Shown here: piece after piece, positions 35,184 to 45,932 of the stretch
Layout: each line of letters opens with the position of its first letter
Numbering within the stretch: position 1 is the first letter of the stretch
Assembly (NCBI RefSeq): GCF_905171765.1
Contig: NC_053390.1
Span: 517,414,852 to 517,478,851 of the forward strand
Reading direction: 5' to 3'
Length of the DNA: 64,000 nt
Source of the DNA: Bufo bufo
Lineage: Eukaryota > Chordata > Amphibia > Anura > Bufonidae
The notes under the pieces: generated by a model
Told to the model about the DNA's origin: nothing
The model's database searches: none
Seen by the model: only the letters and a program-made list of their open reading frames with translations
Translations under genes and position numbers: made by a program

Positions 35184-36760
35184 CTTTAGGTGTCCCACGA
35201 GAATTAATTGAAAATGGGAATAAAATTTGAAAATTTCACTTTTTTTACAGATTTTAAATTTTAATCTATTTTTTAACACATCAAAAGTTAACAGCCAAAC
35301 AAAACCCAAAATCTATTACCCTTAATCTGGAGTTTACAGAAACACCCCATGTGTGCTCAAAAACTGATGTATCACAGCATGCTTCAGAGTGGAAGGAGCA
35401 CCATATGGCTTTTGGAGAGTGGATTTAGCTGGAATGGTAATGTAGTATATGCAGACACCCAGAGATGGCGTGTGGAAACCCCCAAACTGACTCCATTCTG
35501 TAAACTACACCCCTCAAGGAATATTTCAAGGTGTGTAGTGAGCACTTTGACCAATCAGGCGTTTCACAGAATTAAGAAACGATTGGCTGTGAAAATAAGA
35601 TTTACTATTTTTTCCAGAAAAAGTTGCTTTACACCCACATTTTTCACTTTCACAAGGGGTCACGGACAAAATGCACCCCACATTTTGTTCCCCATTTCCC
35701 CCCGAATACGCCAACACCCCATATGTGCTCAAAAATTATGTATGGATGCACAGCAGGGCTCTAGAGTCAAACAGCTAAATATGGATTTTGCTAACCTAAA
35801 TTGTCAGACATTTATTTTAGGTGCCATGTCGCATTCAATAAATTCCTGAGGTCCGCAGAAATGAAAAACCCCAAGAAATGACCCCATTTCGGAAAGAGCA
35901 CCCCGTATGAACATTTTAAGTGGTGGAAAGGGTATTTTTCAGCAAACAGGTGACTCAAAGAAGGCAGAAATACTAGAGAAAGCATTTCAAAGCACACATT
36001 TGTAAAAATAAAAAATTATTAGCAGACCCCAATTTTTCACTTTCACAAGGGGTTAAAGGAGAAAATGCACCCCAGAATATGTTCCCCATTTTGAAAACAC
36101 CCCATATGTGCTTGTAGCCTGTTGTGTTGGTGCACAGCAAGTCTCTAGAGGCAAAGTGCAAAAAATTGTTTTTGCAGGCCTGAATAAACAGACATGTATT
36201 TTAGGTGCCATGTCGCATTAACTACATTTCCTGAGGTCCCCAGAAATGAAAAACCCCAAGAAGTGACCCCATTTCGGAAAGAGCTCCCCTGTACGAACAT
36301 TTTAAGTGGTGGAAAGGGTACTTTTCAGCAAAGAGGTGACTCACAAAAGGCAGAAATACTAGAGAAAGCATTTCAAAGCACACATTTGTAAAAATGAAAA
36401 ATTACTAGCAGCCCCCAATTTTTCACTTTCACAAGGGGTTAAAGAAGAAAATGCACTCCAGTATATGTTCCCCATTTTCTCCCCTTTTTGCAAACACCCC
36501 ATATGTGCTTGTAGCCTGTTGTATTGGCGCACAGGAGGTCTCTAAAGGCAAAGAGCAAATAATGGTTTTTGCAGGCCTGATTAAAGAGACATGTATTTTA
36601 GGTGCCATGTCGCATTAAATACATTTCCTGAGGTCCCCAGAAATGAAAAACCCCAAGAAGTGACCCCATTTAGGAAAGAGCACCCCCGTACGAACATTTT
36701 AAGTGGTGGATAGGGCACGTTTGACCTAACAGGTGTTTTACAGAAAATGAATATGTAGTG

Positions 36761-37756
36761 GTTGGTGAAAAGTGGAAATGTAAGTTATGCGGACTAAATT
36801 AGAAATATAAGGTGGTAAAACTACAGGGTACATCAAGGATGAAATAAAATTAATGCTCCATGGATGAATGATAGATTCTGAAACAATCTTTGATGCATAG
36901 ACCAGGTAAATGGTGTCTTTCCTTATCCCCAGGGACAGGGACAGAGGGTGGTTTAGGGATCTGGAACAGCTGCAAATAAAAAAATAAAAAACAGTGCAGC
37001 TATTCAAGGAAAGGGTTAAATTGCAGTGGTGGTGCACCACAAGTCCCAGCAAGCCAACAGAAGCAAAGAAAGACACAGAACTCTGCACGCAGTCACCAGC
37101 TAGAAGGGCTGCATGCAGGGAAGTTCTGCCTCTTCCTGTGCAGCTATAGCAGCGCTGGAAGGGGACCCAAAACACTGGTGTCCCCTGCCTGACCTAGGAG
37201 GAGACAGGTGTCACCTCCACATGACACCCCCTGCCCCTCAATATCGCAGCCGGAGCTGCGATAGGAAACATGGCTGCCTTCAGTACAGAGCAGCCATTGT
37301 ACCCTGGTCACCAAGCGATTTCACTCAGGGACCGGGTGTACACAGCTCTGTATGGCGCTGGTATCCTAAGGATTAATAAACGCTAGGAGCATCAGGTTCC
37401 CATGCACCTGACCAGCAGCCTCATGTGCCCTTTTGAATTAAACTCTATGCTGCCAATAATCGTGTTTCTTTGATGAAAGATGCAAGTCATCCAAAAACGA
37501 GCAGTTATCAGGAGCGAACATTCCTATGAGCCCTAGTTCCCGATAACTACCCTGAAAATTGTCCAGTCTCATACGCCCTTAAGGCTCAATTAATTGACCT
37601 TTGAACAAACTGTATTTTGCTTGCCATTGTAAATTACACAGGATGAGCTTTTAAAAAGTGCAAGTGTACCTGTCTATGTCTGGAAAACTGTGTAGTTTTA
37701 AGGGGTTAAAAAGGCTAGGCCCTTTATCTTCACTCAATTATTGGTTGAGGTCTGCC
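36761..37756. other. Intron sequence; no gene recognised
   Basis: 37020-37370 is GC-rich and may be an old repeat. 37440-37590 resembles TIR-family debris ('cgagcagttatcaggagcga'). No splice-bordered exon is seen. Confidence 0.35.
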
Positions 37757-37771
37757 TACAAAACCTTGTAG

Positions 37772-38084
37772 AAAAAATGAACTCCGCAGCACATCCAAAT
37801 AATGAAAAAGTAAACAGAAGCTTTATTCACCAAGCATGCGACGTTTCAATCCTCTCAATGGGATTTTTCTCAAGCAGTGACACTGCTTGAGAAAAATCCC
37901 ATTGAGAGGATTGAAACGTCGCATGCTTGGTGAATAAAGCTTCTGTTTACTTTTTCATTATTTGGATGTGCTGCGGAGTTCATTTTTTCTACACAATTTG
38001 GAGGTGGATCGCCTACTCAGCCGCTGGCACTCCGTTTGTACTATATTGACAGTGGTGCTGCCCACATTTCTCTATTTTTGATAT
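37772..38084 (+). mobile_element. Foldback retroelement with 15-bp TSD and hammerhead-like arms
   Basis: A near-perfect palindrome (37772-37995, centre about 37880) is followed by an about 90-bp single-copy tail. It is flanked by the 15-bp duplication tacaaaaccttgtag (37757-37771 and 38085-38099). Each arm holds a hammerhead-like motif (plus strand 37884-37926; mirrored 37838-37880). A long TSD with no TIR-type target preference suggests retroposition, probably by Penelope-like machinery (inference). Confidence 0.75.
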
Positions 38085-38099
38085 TACAAAACCTTGTAG

Positions 38100-38992
38100 T
38101 TATGTGACTCAACTGTGATTTCTGTGCTTTATCATTACCTGGCCAAAGGTCGAGAGGCACCAATAGCCTTCTTAAGTTTGCAGAAGTTATTACATCAAAG
38201 TAAACACTGCATAATATTTACAAAGCAAATGGCACTGTAAGATACTGTATGCCATGTAAATGCTCGAAGTTCTTAGAACTAAAAAAAATCTGACTATTAC
38301 TATTTGAAATGCGTCTATTATTTGGATGGGGTATTGTTGAAGTTTATATTTATTTTGTCTTGGAATATTATGCTGAGTTATAGCAAACTGATGATGACTA
38401 TATAGAAAGAACTACAGGACTTTTCTACATACTATGAAAATAGACATTTTACATAATTGTCAAAGTGAATGAGGGCTATTTACTGGATAGGAAATTATGG
38501 GTGTATTCTACCATTAGACAGTAAATAGCTTATACTAGAGAAAAAAAATTGCTTCTGTGTCACTACCAATGATTATAGGGTGGGGAATAAAATTGCTGGA
38601 CTTCGCCTAGCTTATTTCTTAATAGCTTTCTAAACCCAACTAAAGCTTTACCATGAATTGTAGAATGTAAACAGTTCATAGAGGAATCCCAAACGTATCT
38701 GTGTGAACATGCCAAGCTGTAGAAAACACTAGAATGAGCTAGGTGCAGACCTGAGCCAACACCAGCTTCCTGCGGGGGCTGAGTCAGGATTATTAACTCT
38801 GACAGATCTATACAAAACTATACTGGGTACATTAAATAACACCATATAACATTACATAACAAGTACCCTATTCTTCTACAGATTGGCATATCTGTGTGAA
38901 CCTTACACATGACTTGCATATTTTGATATGTTCTTTTTATATGTTATCTTCTGTTGTGAATTAATGCTTATAAATAACTTTTGGTCCCCCAG
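38100..38992. other. Intron sequence, AT-rich, nothing recognised
   Basis: This lies between the foldback element and the second exon. The last bases form the polypyrimidine tract and 'tggtcccccag' acceptor. Confidence 0.5.
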
Positions 38993-39152
38993 GAAAGTAC
39001 AAGAGGAAGAGTTATCCAAACTGTCTGAGGCCCTGAAGCTCGCACAGAGGGAAACAGTGGAGACATGGAAGCAAAATGTTGAAAACAAGAAAACTGCCAA
39101 AGAAGAAACCACAACCACAGAGCAAAAGATAATAAATGATGAGGCACATCAG
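38993..39152 (+). CDS. SH2D4A: Next internal exon of the SH2D4A-like gene
   Basis: A 160-bp exon is bordered by 'cccccag' and 'gtaaag'. Its first base completes the Arg codon split from the exon at 26558; it then reads KVQEEELSKLSEALKLAQRE, TVETWKQNVENKKTAKEE and KIINDEAHQ, and ends in phase 0. The charged, helical, coiled-coil-like composition fits the region between the conserved N-terminal block and the SH2 domain in SH2D4 proteins, a poorly conserved part. The assignment rests on phase match, splice sites, order and spacing more than on residue identity. Confidence 0.7.
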
Positions 39153-39619
39153 GTAAAGAGTAAACATGTATCATCCAGGCTGCGGTGAACCTGATGGTGA
39201 ATCTTCTGTTGAAGGTTTTATGGTTTTAAAAACCAAAGCCTACAATTTATTATTCAAGAATATTGATAGTTATATACAAAATCTTACAGATGACCGTATT
39301 GATTCCAAACAAATCAAATGCAACACAAATTTTCCAAAGATTTGTGTCAATTACGAATTTGTGACAATTCAGGTCAGGTGAGTCAGGTGAATTTGTCAAA
39401 TGGCACCAGCCATTTTTCAGATCAGAAAATAAAAAAGATGATGAGGGATGATCACTTGACACCAGGCGGTATGTGCATATCGTCTTCAAGTACATTTCTA
39501 TAGCTGCTTCTCCTGCCCATATAGTCATCTATAATCTAATCATATAATTTTCCATGGAGATCACAGATGTTTATGTATAACTGTATCAAAATGTGCTCTT
39601 AAAATCTAATTCATGTTTA
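39153..39619. other. Intron sequence, nothing recognised
   Basis: Sequence after the donor site of the second exon; no further exon is identified. Confidence 0.5.
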
Positions 39620-40106
39620 TCTTTTAAAATATGCAAATCACTTCACTACCAGCAAGTAGGGCGTCTACTTGCTGGTAGCCGCCGCAAAAAACCGCCCCCT
39701 CCTCTTGTTGATTGACAGGGCCAGAAGTGCTCTCCTCCGGCGGGCCCTGTCATCATTTCAAAAATCCTGCGCCTGTCTTCATTTGGCGCAGGCGCTCTGA
39801 GAGAAGAGGGCTTGCCTCCTCAGCACTCCCTCAGTGCGCCTGCGCCGATGACGTCTTCTCTTTCGGTGATGTCATCGGCGCAGGCGCACTGAGGGAGTGC
39901 TGAGGAGGTGAGCCTCCTTCTCTCAGAGCACCTGCGCCGAATGAAGACAGGCGCAGGGTTTTTGAAATGATGACAGGGCCAGCCGGAGGAGGAGAGCACT
40001 GCTGGCCCTGTCAATGAACAGGAGGAGGGGGCGGTTTTTTGCGGCGGCTACCAACAAGTAGACGCCCTACTTGCTGGTAGTGAAGTGATTTGCATATTTT
40101 AAAAGA
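39620..40106. mobile_element. Near-perfect 487-bp palindromic element
   Basis: The arms run from 'cttttaaaatatgcaaatca' to 'gatgacgtcttctc' and back, with about 230 bp each and few mismatches, centred near 39864. A smaller hairpin ('agtagggcgtctacttgctg') lies near each end. It is GC-rich inside ('cggcgcaggcgcactgaggg') with no ORF of meaning. Target duplication is not clear. It is probably a MITE. Confidence 0.8.
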
Positions 40107-40789
40107 TCGTTTTTTTTTTATGAAAAGAAGCCACAGACAAAGGTAAGATCCCTATATAGGGAATAGTCGTTAAATAATGATTTTAACAAGCCCAAAAAAA
40201 AAAGGGTTTTGGGGGTGACAGAAGCCCTTTAAATCCTGCTTTAGTACTAAAGATGATGTAGTTGGGATTTTGTATGTAGTATGAAAAATAATAAAATAAC
40301 ACACTAAAGCCAATTGTGATGATGATATGGTAAACAGTCGCACATACAAGGTGACTCCTAAGAATAAATGATAGTGTTTTTTTATTTTTTAACTATTAGG
40401 GCGTTTTAAATAGGGGCAGTCAATTAAAGTTTTCTCTTTAATGGAACACTTTATCACAAGCAAGAACTAGGCTCTAAAAAGTTTTGTATTAGAAAAATGA
40501 TGGTGGGTTTTGAACTCATGTCAAGTTTCACTTCTTATGGGTAAAGCACATTCCTCGAAAAGAAAAACAATACCTGTAATTGAGATATACTGGTAAGTCC
40601 CTGAAATGTCATCTTGTGTGGCTTTTTTTTACACAGGATATTGTGTTAATCCCTAGAAAACTGGTGCAACTAATGTTTACTATCTATTACTCATGTATTT
40701 AGCCATCTGTGTGGGATCACTACGTATACTGAAGCCAATCAGTGGTTCCACAATGACAGCTCAGGTTAGCATGGAGCTATTGTATAGTG
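40107..40789. other. Intron sequence, nothing recognised
   Basis: No exon or element is identified. Confidence 0.4.
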
Positions 40790-41030
40790 GAAATGACCAC
40801 CGCACTCGTTTTATAGTTGAATTAATAATGCTTCTTTATTATCCATCCAGGAAGTAATAATAAATACTTGCCAATGTTTCGGTCTTATCACAAGACCTTG
40901 TTCACGGCCTTAGTACTGAGGGCATATTGTTTGCTGGATGAAAGCCATCCAGAAAACAAGATGCCCTCAATACTAAGGCTGTTATTAATTCAACTATAAA
41001 ACGAGTGTCGTGGTCATTTCCACTATACAA
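40790..41030. mobile_element. Foldback element with hammerhead-like motif, third copy
   Basis: The outer arms 'ttgtatagtggaaatgacca' and its complement (41011-41030) pair with few mismatches. The inner arms around 'ggatgaaagccatcc' pair as well, but the right side lacks about 75 bp present on the left (about 40848-40905). The left side holds on the minus strand GTGAACA, an 8-bp stem and CGAAAC (40871-40910). No long target duplication could be confirmed. Confidence 0.6.
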
Positions 41031-41039
41031 TTACCGCAA

Positions 41040-41318
41040 TTACCGCTGAGCACCATCCCCATTGACTTACATTGTGTGCCAGGACGGATCTGTTTGGCTC
41101 AGTTTCATCAAGCGGACAGCAAAACGCTGCAAGCAGTGTTTTGGTGTTTGCCTCCAGAGCGGAATGGAGACTGATCGGAGGCTAACTGATGCATTCTGAG
41201 CGGATCCTTTTCCATTCAGAATGCATTAGGGCAAAACTGACCCGTTTTGGACCGTTTGTAAGAGCCCTGAATGGATCTCACAAACGGAAAGCCAAAACGC
41301 CATTGTGAAAATAGCCTA
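41040..41318. mobile_element. Right half of a 'ggctactttcacac' MITE
   Basis: It begins inside the element ('ccccattgacttacattgtg') and ends 'cgccattgtgaaaatagcc' followed by TAA. It closely parallels 55200-55360 in reverse orientation. The left end is lost at the foldback element. Confidence 0.65.
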
Positions 41319-41990
41319 AGTGTTGGGCATTGTGAACTGGCCAGGTAGTGAGGGTGAGAAGAATATCTCACCTTTGGAGGCCAGGGTTACAGTCAAGAGC
41401 CAGGCAATAGCAGTTTCTAAGATAAGTGATGCACAAAAGGCTGTACAGGGAAACAAGATTCTTTAATCTAGAACAAAGAGAAACCCATCTTCTTAAAATA
41501 AGAGCTACTTATCAAATGTTTGCACTGGACTTCAATGTGTTAAAACAGCCCTGAATGGAGGCCAGCAGTGATTGACCACCATTTGTTAGTTATGTAGAAG
41601 ACCATAAAAGCAGCTGCAAAATAAAATCATTGTACAAGAAAAGATTTCAGTGATGTATCTACCAATCTTCTTTTCCTTTGCCTATGTGTTTCATGGTGAA
41701 AGGAGGCACTAACGTGTCATGCAATGCTATCACCCCCATGTACAGTTATGGGAAAGTGCAATACTTTAAAGGTGTACTGATGAGAAGAAATACAGTATTT
41801 GACATAGGCCAATAATAACATCTATACAAAGGTGTCTGTGTTTTCTATCTGAACAAACTATGAATTCAATTATTTTATTTACCATTAAATCTAATTGTGG
41901 GATATCTTTCTATAAACCACTTCACTATGATAGTATATAACAGATGTATACAATCCATTTTAAAGTCCAGCAAAGTCATTACTGCACAAT
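41319..41990. other. No gene recognised
   Basis: No exon or element is identified. Confidence 0.4.
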
Positions 41991-41994
41991 TTAA

Positions 41995-42380
41995 AGGGGT
42001 TGTGCAGCCTGTTTATATTAATGATCTATCCTTATGATAGGTCATCAAATCTGATAGGCAGGTGGTCCGACACCCAGCAACTCCAATAATCAGCTGTTTG
42101 TAGAGGTGGCGGCGCTCCATGCTCGCTCCTTCTTCATTACTCTGCCTGTCGTCTTGTAAAGCGAGTTTAATTACAAGTACTCACTCCATTCACTTGAATG
42201 GAGCGAGTACTTGTAATTACACCACTCTGCCGCTGCAAGGAAGACAACGCATAATGTAATGAAGAGGAAGCAGCTTTCACATGGAGCATCACCTCCTCTT
42301 CAAACAGCTGATTGGCGCGGGTGCCAGGTGCTGGACACCCCCACAGATCAGATATTGATTACCTATCCTGAGGAAAATTG
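41995..42380. mobile_element. Inverted-repeat element ('ttaaaggggttgtgcag')
   Basis: The left end follows TTAA at 41991-41994. Arms 42028-42125 and 42290-42380 ('gatctatccttatgatag', 'ctatcctgagg') are inverted. An inner palindrome pairs around 'cattcacttgaatg', with arms 'aattacaagtactcactcca'. The right TIR is not preserved. Confidence 0.65.
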
Positions 42381-42663
42381 TTACCACGAAAGCAAGATTA
42401 GCCCAACATCTTATGTATCCCTGAGCTGGCAAAACTGGAAATACAATTAAGAAATGCGCATTCAAATTTAAGTTAGGGTCTGTTGAAAGTTGGATAATAC
42501 TGTCAGCAAGGGCTGAATAAACAACTCGTAAAGTAAGATATACCAAAACTGGAAAAGTGAGGCAGCCAGGAAGATGCCTTCTTTATTTTTCAGAGGCCCT
42601 TTGAAAAACATAAACAGCAACCTGATTTTTGGCAATGCGCTACTACTCTGCTTTTCCTTCCTC

Positions 42664-43054
42664 TAAAGGGGCTGTCCACTCCTTTAATATTTATGGACTA
42701 TTCTCAGTCTAGACCTCCAATATCTAATTGGATAGGACCAGACACACTGCACCCTGATAATCGGCTTTCACAGTAGCTCCAGCACTGGAAGTTGGCATCG
42801 GAACTATGCATCGTGCATTGAGTACTGGGTGGAGCTGGTTACTGCAGCCCTGCCCCCAGTGAAGTGAACTGGAGCAACACTGTAGTTACAATCCCCATCC
42901 AAAGCACAATGGAAGTTGGATAGATCCGGTGCTGACTTCTGGCACCAGACCTACAGTGAAACAACTGATTGTCAGGGGTACGGGTGTTGGATCAGATATT
43001 AATGACCTATACTGAGACTAGACTACCAATAGTAAAGGAGTGGACCTCCACTTT
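42664..43054. mobile_element. Inverted-repeat element ('aaaggggctgtccactcctt')
   Basis: The left 'gtccactcctttaatattta' and the right 'aaaggagtggacctccactt' are inverted ends of one element. It is related in style to 41995-42380, and TTAA-like bases flank it. Confidence 0.6.
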
Positions 43055-44640
43055 AATGAATTCCAGCAGTTTTTTGGATGGTGGGTGGAGCAGATCCTCA
43101 GCACAGTGACATCTTTTGGCATTGCTATAGTAGAAAGCAAAGATCTGCTCTACAGTGAGTGTTCCTGCTCCAAAATCAAGCTCTGGTTCTTAGAGCGGCC
43201 TACACCTGGGATCAGAGCAACCTCCATTTCTGGCTGTTAACCCTTTGCCTGCAGCAGTTCATAGCCATAGCCTGATCCAAGGGAACTCCCCCTTTGATCA
43301 AGTTGCTCAGCTACCCGGTGATCTGATGGGAGTATGGGTAACTCCTCTGCAGTCTGTCATGTGAAGCTAGAAAATTTCCCAAGGGCTGTTTGTTCAGTAA
43401 TCCTACTTTTACAGAACACTGGTGTTGTCCTAACAGCAGTCAGTGTCATAGAGGCACAGGAGTATGCTAATACATTATAAGTATGAAACATTATGAGTAG
43501 TAAAAAAAACTTTGAAATAGTAATCCCTTAATGGATTAAATAAAAAAATTATTAAAAAATGTAGTGTAAGAATTTCAAAAGAAGCAATTATTTAGCACAA
43601 AATTCATTTTATTTCACACAAATAAATCACAAAATGGCAAAATAATTGTTCTATGTTAAATGTACCCAAAATAGCGAAGAGAAGCAATGCAATTTCTTCC
43701 AAATAAAACAAAGGTTATAGAGGCCAGTGGGGAAAAAAATATATACATGGCTGCTGAATTGCAGAGAGGTGAAAATGAAATTAATTAGCTGGTCTATAGG
43801 GTTCTTTCAGGCATGGCTATTAAATTGCTTAGACCTGTATTTTCACTGCCCATCCATTGTCCTGTTCTGTAGTTATTCTGCTGTTCTATGTTGCCACTTT
43901 GAAAATTCGTACGTACGCAGAGAAACACTAATGAACTCATGTAGAAACTGTATATTGTCCTCACATCACTGGAAATTCCCAGGGACACATGAGGAAATGC
44001 TTACAGGTCTGCTGGGTAAACATTTATTTTCAGTGATTCACCAGCTTAGGTAATATTCTGTGGGGCCAAGTTCAGAAGGCCACTAGGAACTTGCAGTCTA
44101 CAGGGAAGCATACATACACAAATGCACATTGTGCAGAAGAAAATAAGTGGCTTACCATGATTTAGAGATGACTTTTAATAGAATACATTCTACCCATTGT
44201 TCACCCTCCTTTAGAAAACGTAATCTTATACAAACCCCTAACATATTTAATGATTTCTCCAGATTCATCATATATTTTTTTTATCTGCCCAGAGTACCCC
44301 AAACAATGGTTATTTTTCCCCATATACCTGTTTTTCACATCACCAATTTTCTTTCCCTTTCACTTTGTAATGTTTCCCGAGGCTTGCTCTGTCTAGCTAA
44401 CATGGAGAAGGGAGGTGTAGGGGTTGTGACTGCTGCGGAGTCCTGTGAAACATTACAGAACCAGGCATGCTGGGTTTGGTCAGAAAACCCAACAGGAAAC
44501 TGAAAAAAAATTGAAGGTCTGCATGGAAGCATCCTGTCCAGATGAAATGATGCCGAGAACAGGGGAAGGAAAGTGCTGACATGAAAAACAGGTATATGGG
44601 GGTATTTTGAACAGATACAAATTTCATTATGAGACTGGAA
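43055..44640. other. No gene recognised
   Basis: I found no splice-bordered exon with recognisable coding similarity. 44335-44380 and 44560-44605 contain 'cccatatacctgtttttcac' and its complement, so a palindromic element probably spans about 44320-44610. Confidence 0.35.
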
Positions 44641-44970
44641 AACTGATTTAACCCTTCAATGACCAGCCTGTTTTGGGACTTAACCACCAATTTTTATTTT
44701 TTGCTTTTTTTATCGTCGCATTCTAAGAGCTATAACTTTTTTGTTTTTCCATTGCGGCAGCTTGTTTTTTGCAAGTTGTAGTTTTTAATGGCACCATTTT
44801 GGGGTACATATAAGTCACTGATTTGTCACAACTCTTTCTTTGGGGGATGGGAAAAAACAATACCACCATTGAGTTTTTACATTCACTTTGCAGCATAAAT
44901 AACATGATAACTTTATACATTGAGTCAGTATGATTACAGTGATACCAGATACACTAAGTTTCTTTATGTT
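44641..44970. repeat. Dispersed repeat fragment shared with 9995-10095
   Basis: 'gcattctaagagctataact' and following T-rich and 'gttttttgcaagttgtag' stretches match 9995-10095. Class not known. Confidence 0.5.
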
Positions 44971-44973
44971 TAA

Positions 44974-45434
44974 GGCTACTTTCACACTAGAGTTTTCAAT
45001 TCCACCATTGAGATCCGTCATAGGATCTCAATAGCAGAAGAAAATGACAATTCATTGTCAATGGGGACAAAACTGAACTGAACGAAACGGAGTGCTCCAA
45101 AATGCATTCTGTTCCGTTTGGTTGCGCTCCCATTGCGGACAGAATAACTCTGCAAGCAGCATTTTTCTGTCCACGATGTGATGCGGAGAAAGACGGATCT
45201 GTCCTTGCACACAATGAAAGTCAATGGGGACGGATCCGTTTTCTCTGACACAATAGAAAACGGATCCGTCCCCCTTTGACTTTCAATGGTGTTCATGACG
45301 GATCCGTCATGGTTATAGAAGACATAATACAACCGGATCCGTTCATGACGGATGCATGCAGTTGTATTATTGTAACGGAGGCGTTTTTGCAGATCCATGA
45401 CGGATCCGCAAAAAACGCTAATGTGAAAGTAGCC
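44974..45434. mobile_element. MITE, 'ggctactttcacac' TIR, TAA target duplication
   Basis: It starts 'ggctactttcacactagag' and ends 'cgctaatgtgaaagtagcc', flanked by TAA (44971-44973, 45435-45437). The interior has the 'gacggatccgt' palindromes seen in the other copies. Confidence 0.85.
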
Positions 45435-45932
45435 TAATACTTTTGCACAATAAAACCCCTTTAAAAAAAAAATAAGAATCAAATGTTGCATTGCACATCC
45501 CAAGAGTAAGACCCATAATTTCTATTTCTTTTATTTTCTTTCTATGGAGCTGTGTGATGGCTTGATATTTGTTAGACAACTTTTTGAATGCTTTTTAGTG
45601 GTGCTTTTACCCTCACCACTTTTCCAAAAAGGGGGCCTGACTAGAGTTGAGCGAACACCTGGATGTTCGGGTTCGAGAAGTTCGGCCGAACTTCCCGGAA
45701 ATGTTCGGGTTCGGGATCCGAACCCGACCCGAACTTCGTCCCGAACCCGAACCCCATTGAAGTCAATGGGGACCCGAACTTTTCGGCACTAAAAAGGCTG
45801 TAAAACAGCCCAGGAAAGAGCTAGAGTGCTGCAAAAGGCAGCAACATGTAGGTAAATCCCCTGCAAACAAATGTGGATAGGAAAATGAATTAAAATAAAA
45901 ATTTAAAAAATAAAAATTAACCAATATCAATT

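Larger units (their letters stand above)
30418..36760. repeat. Large tandem host repeat (units 370-396 bp), interrupted by PLE2
   Basis: 'aacaccccat' anchors recur at 35341, 35713, 36096 and 36492 (spacing about 371, 384, 396). Each unit carries 'ctttcacaaggggt', 'aggtgccatgtcgcat' and 'tgaggtcc.cagaaatgaaaa'. The upstream part of the same repeat ('aaactacacccctcaag') lies at 30828 and is separated from the rest by PLE2. Its class is unknown. It has no ORF of note. Confidence 0.7.
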
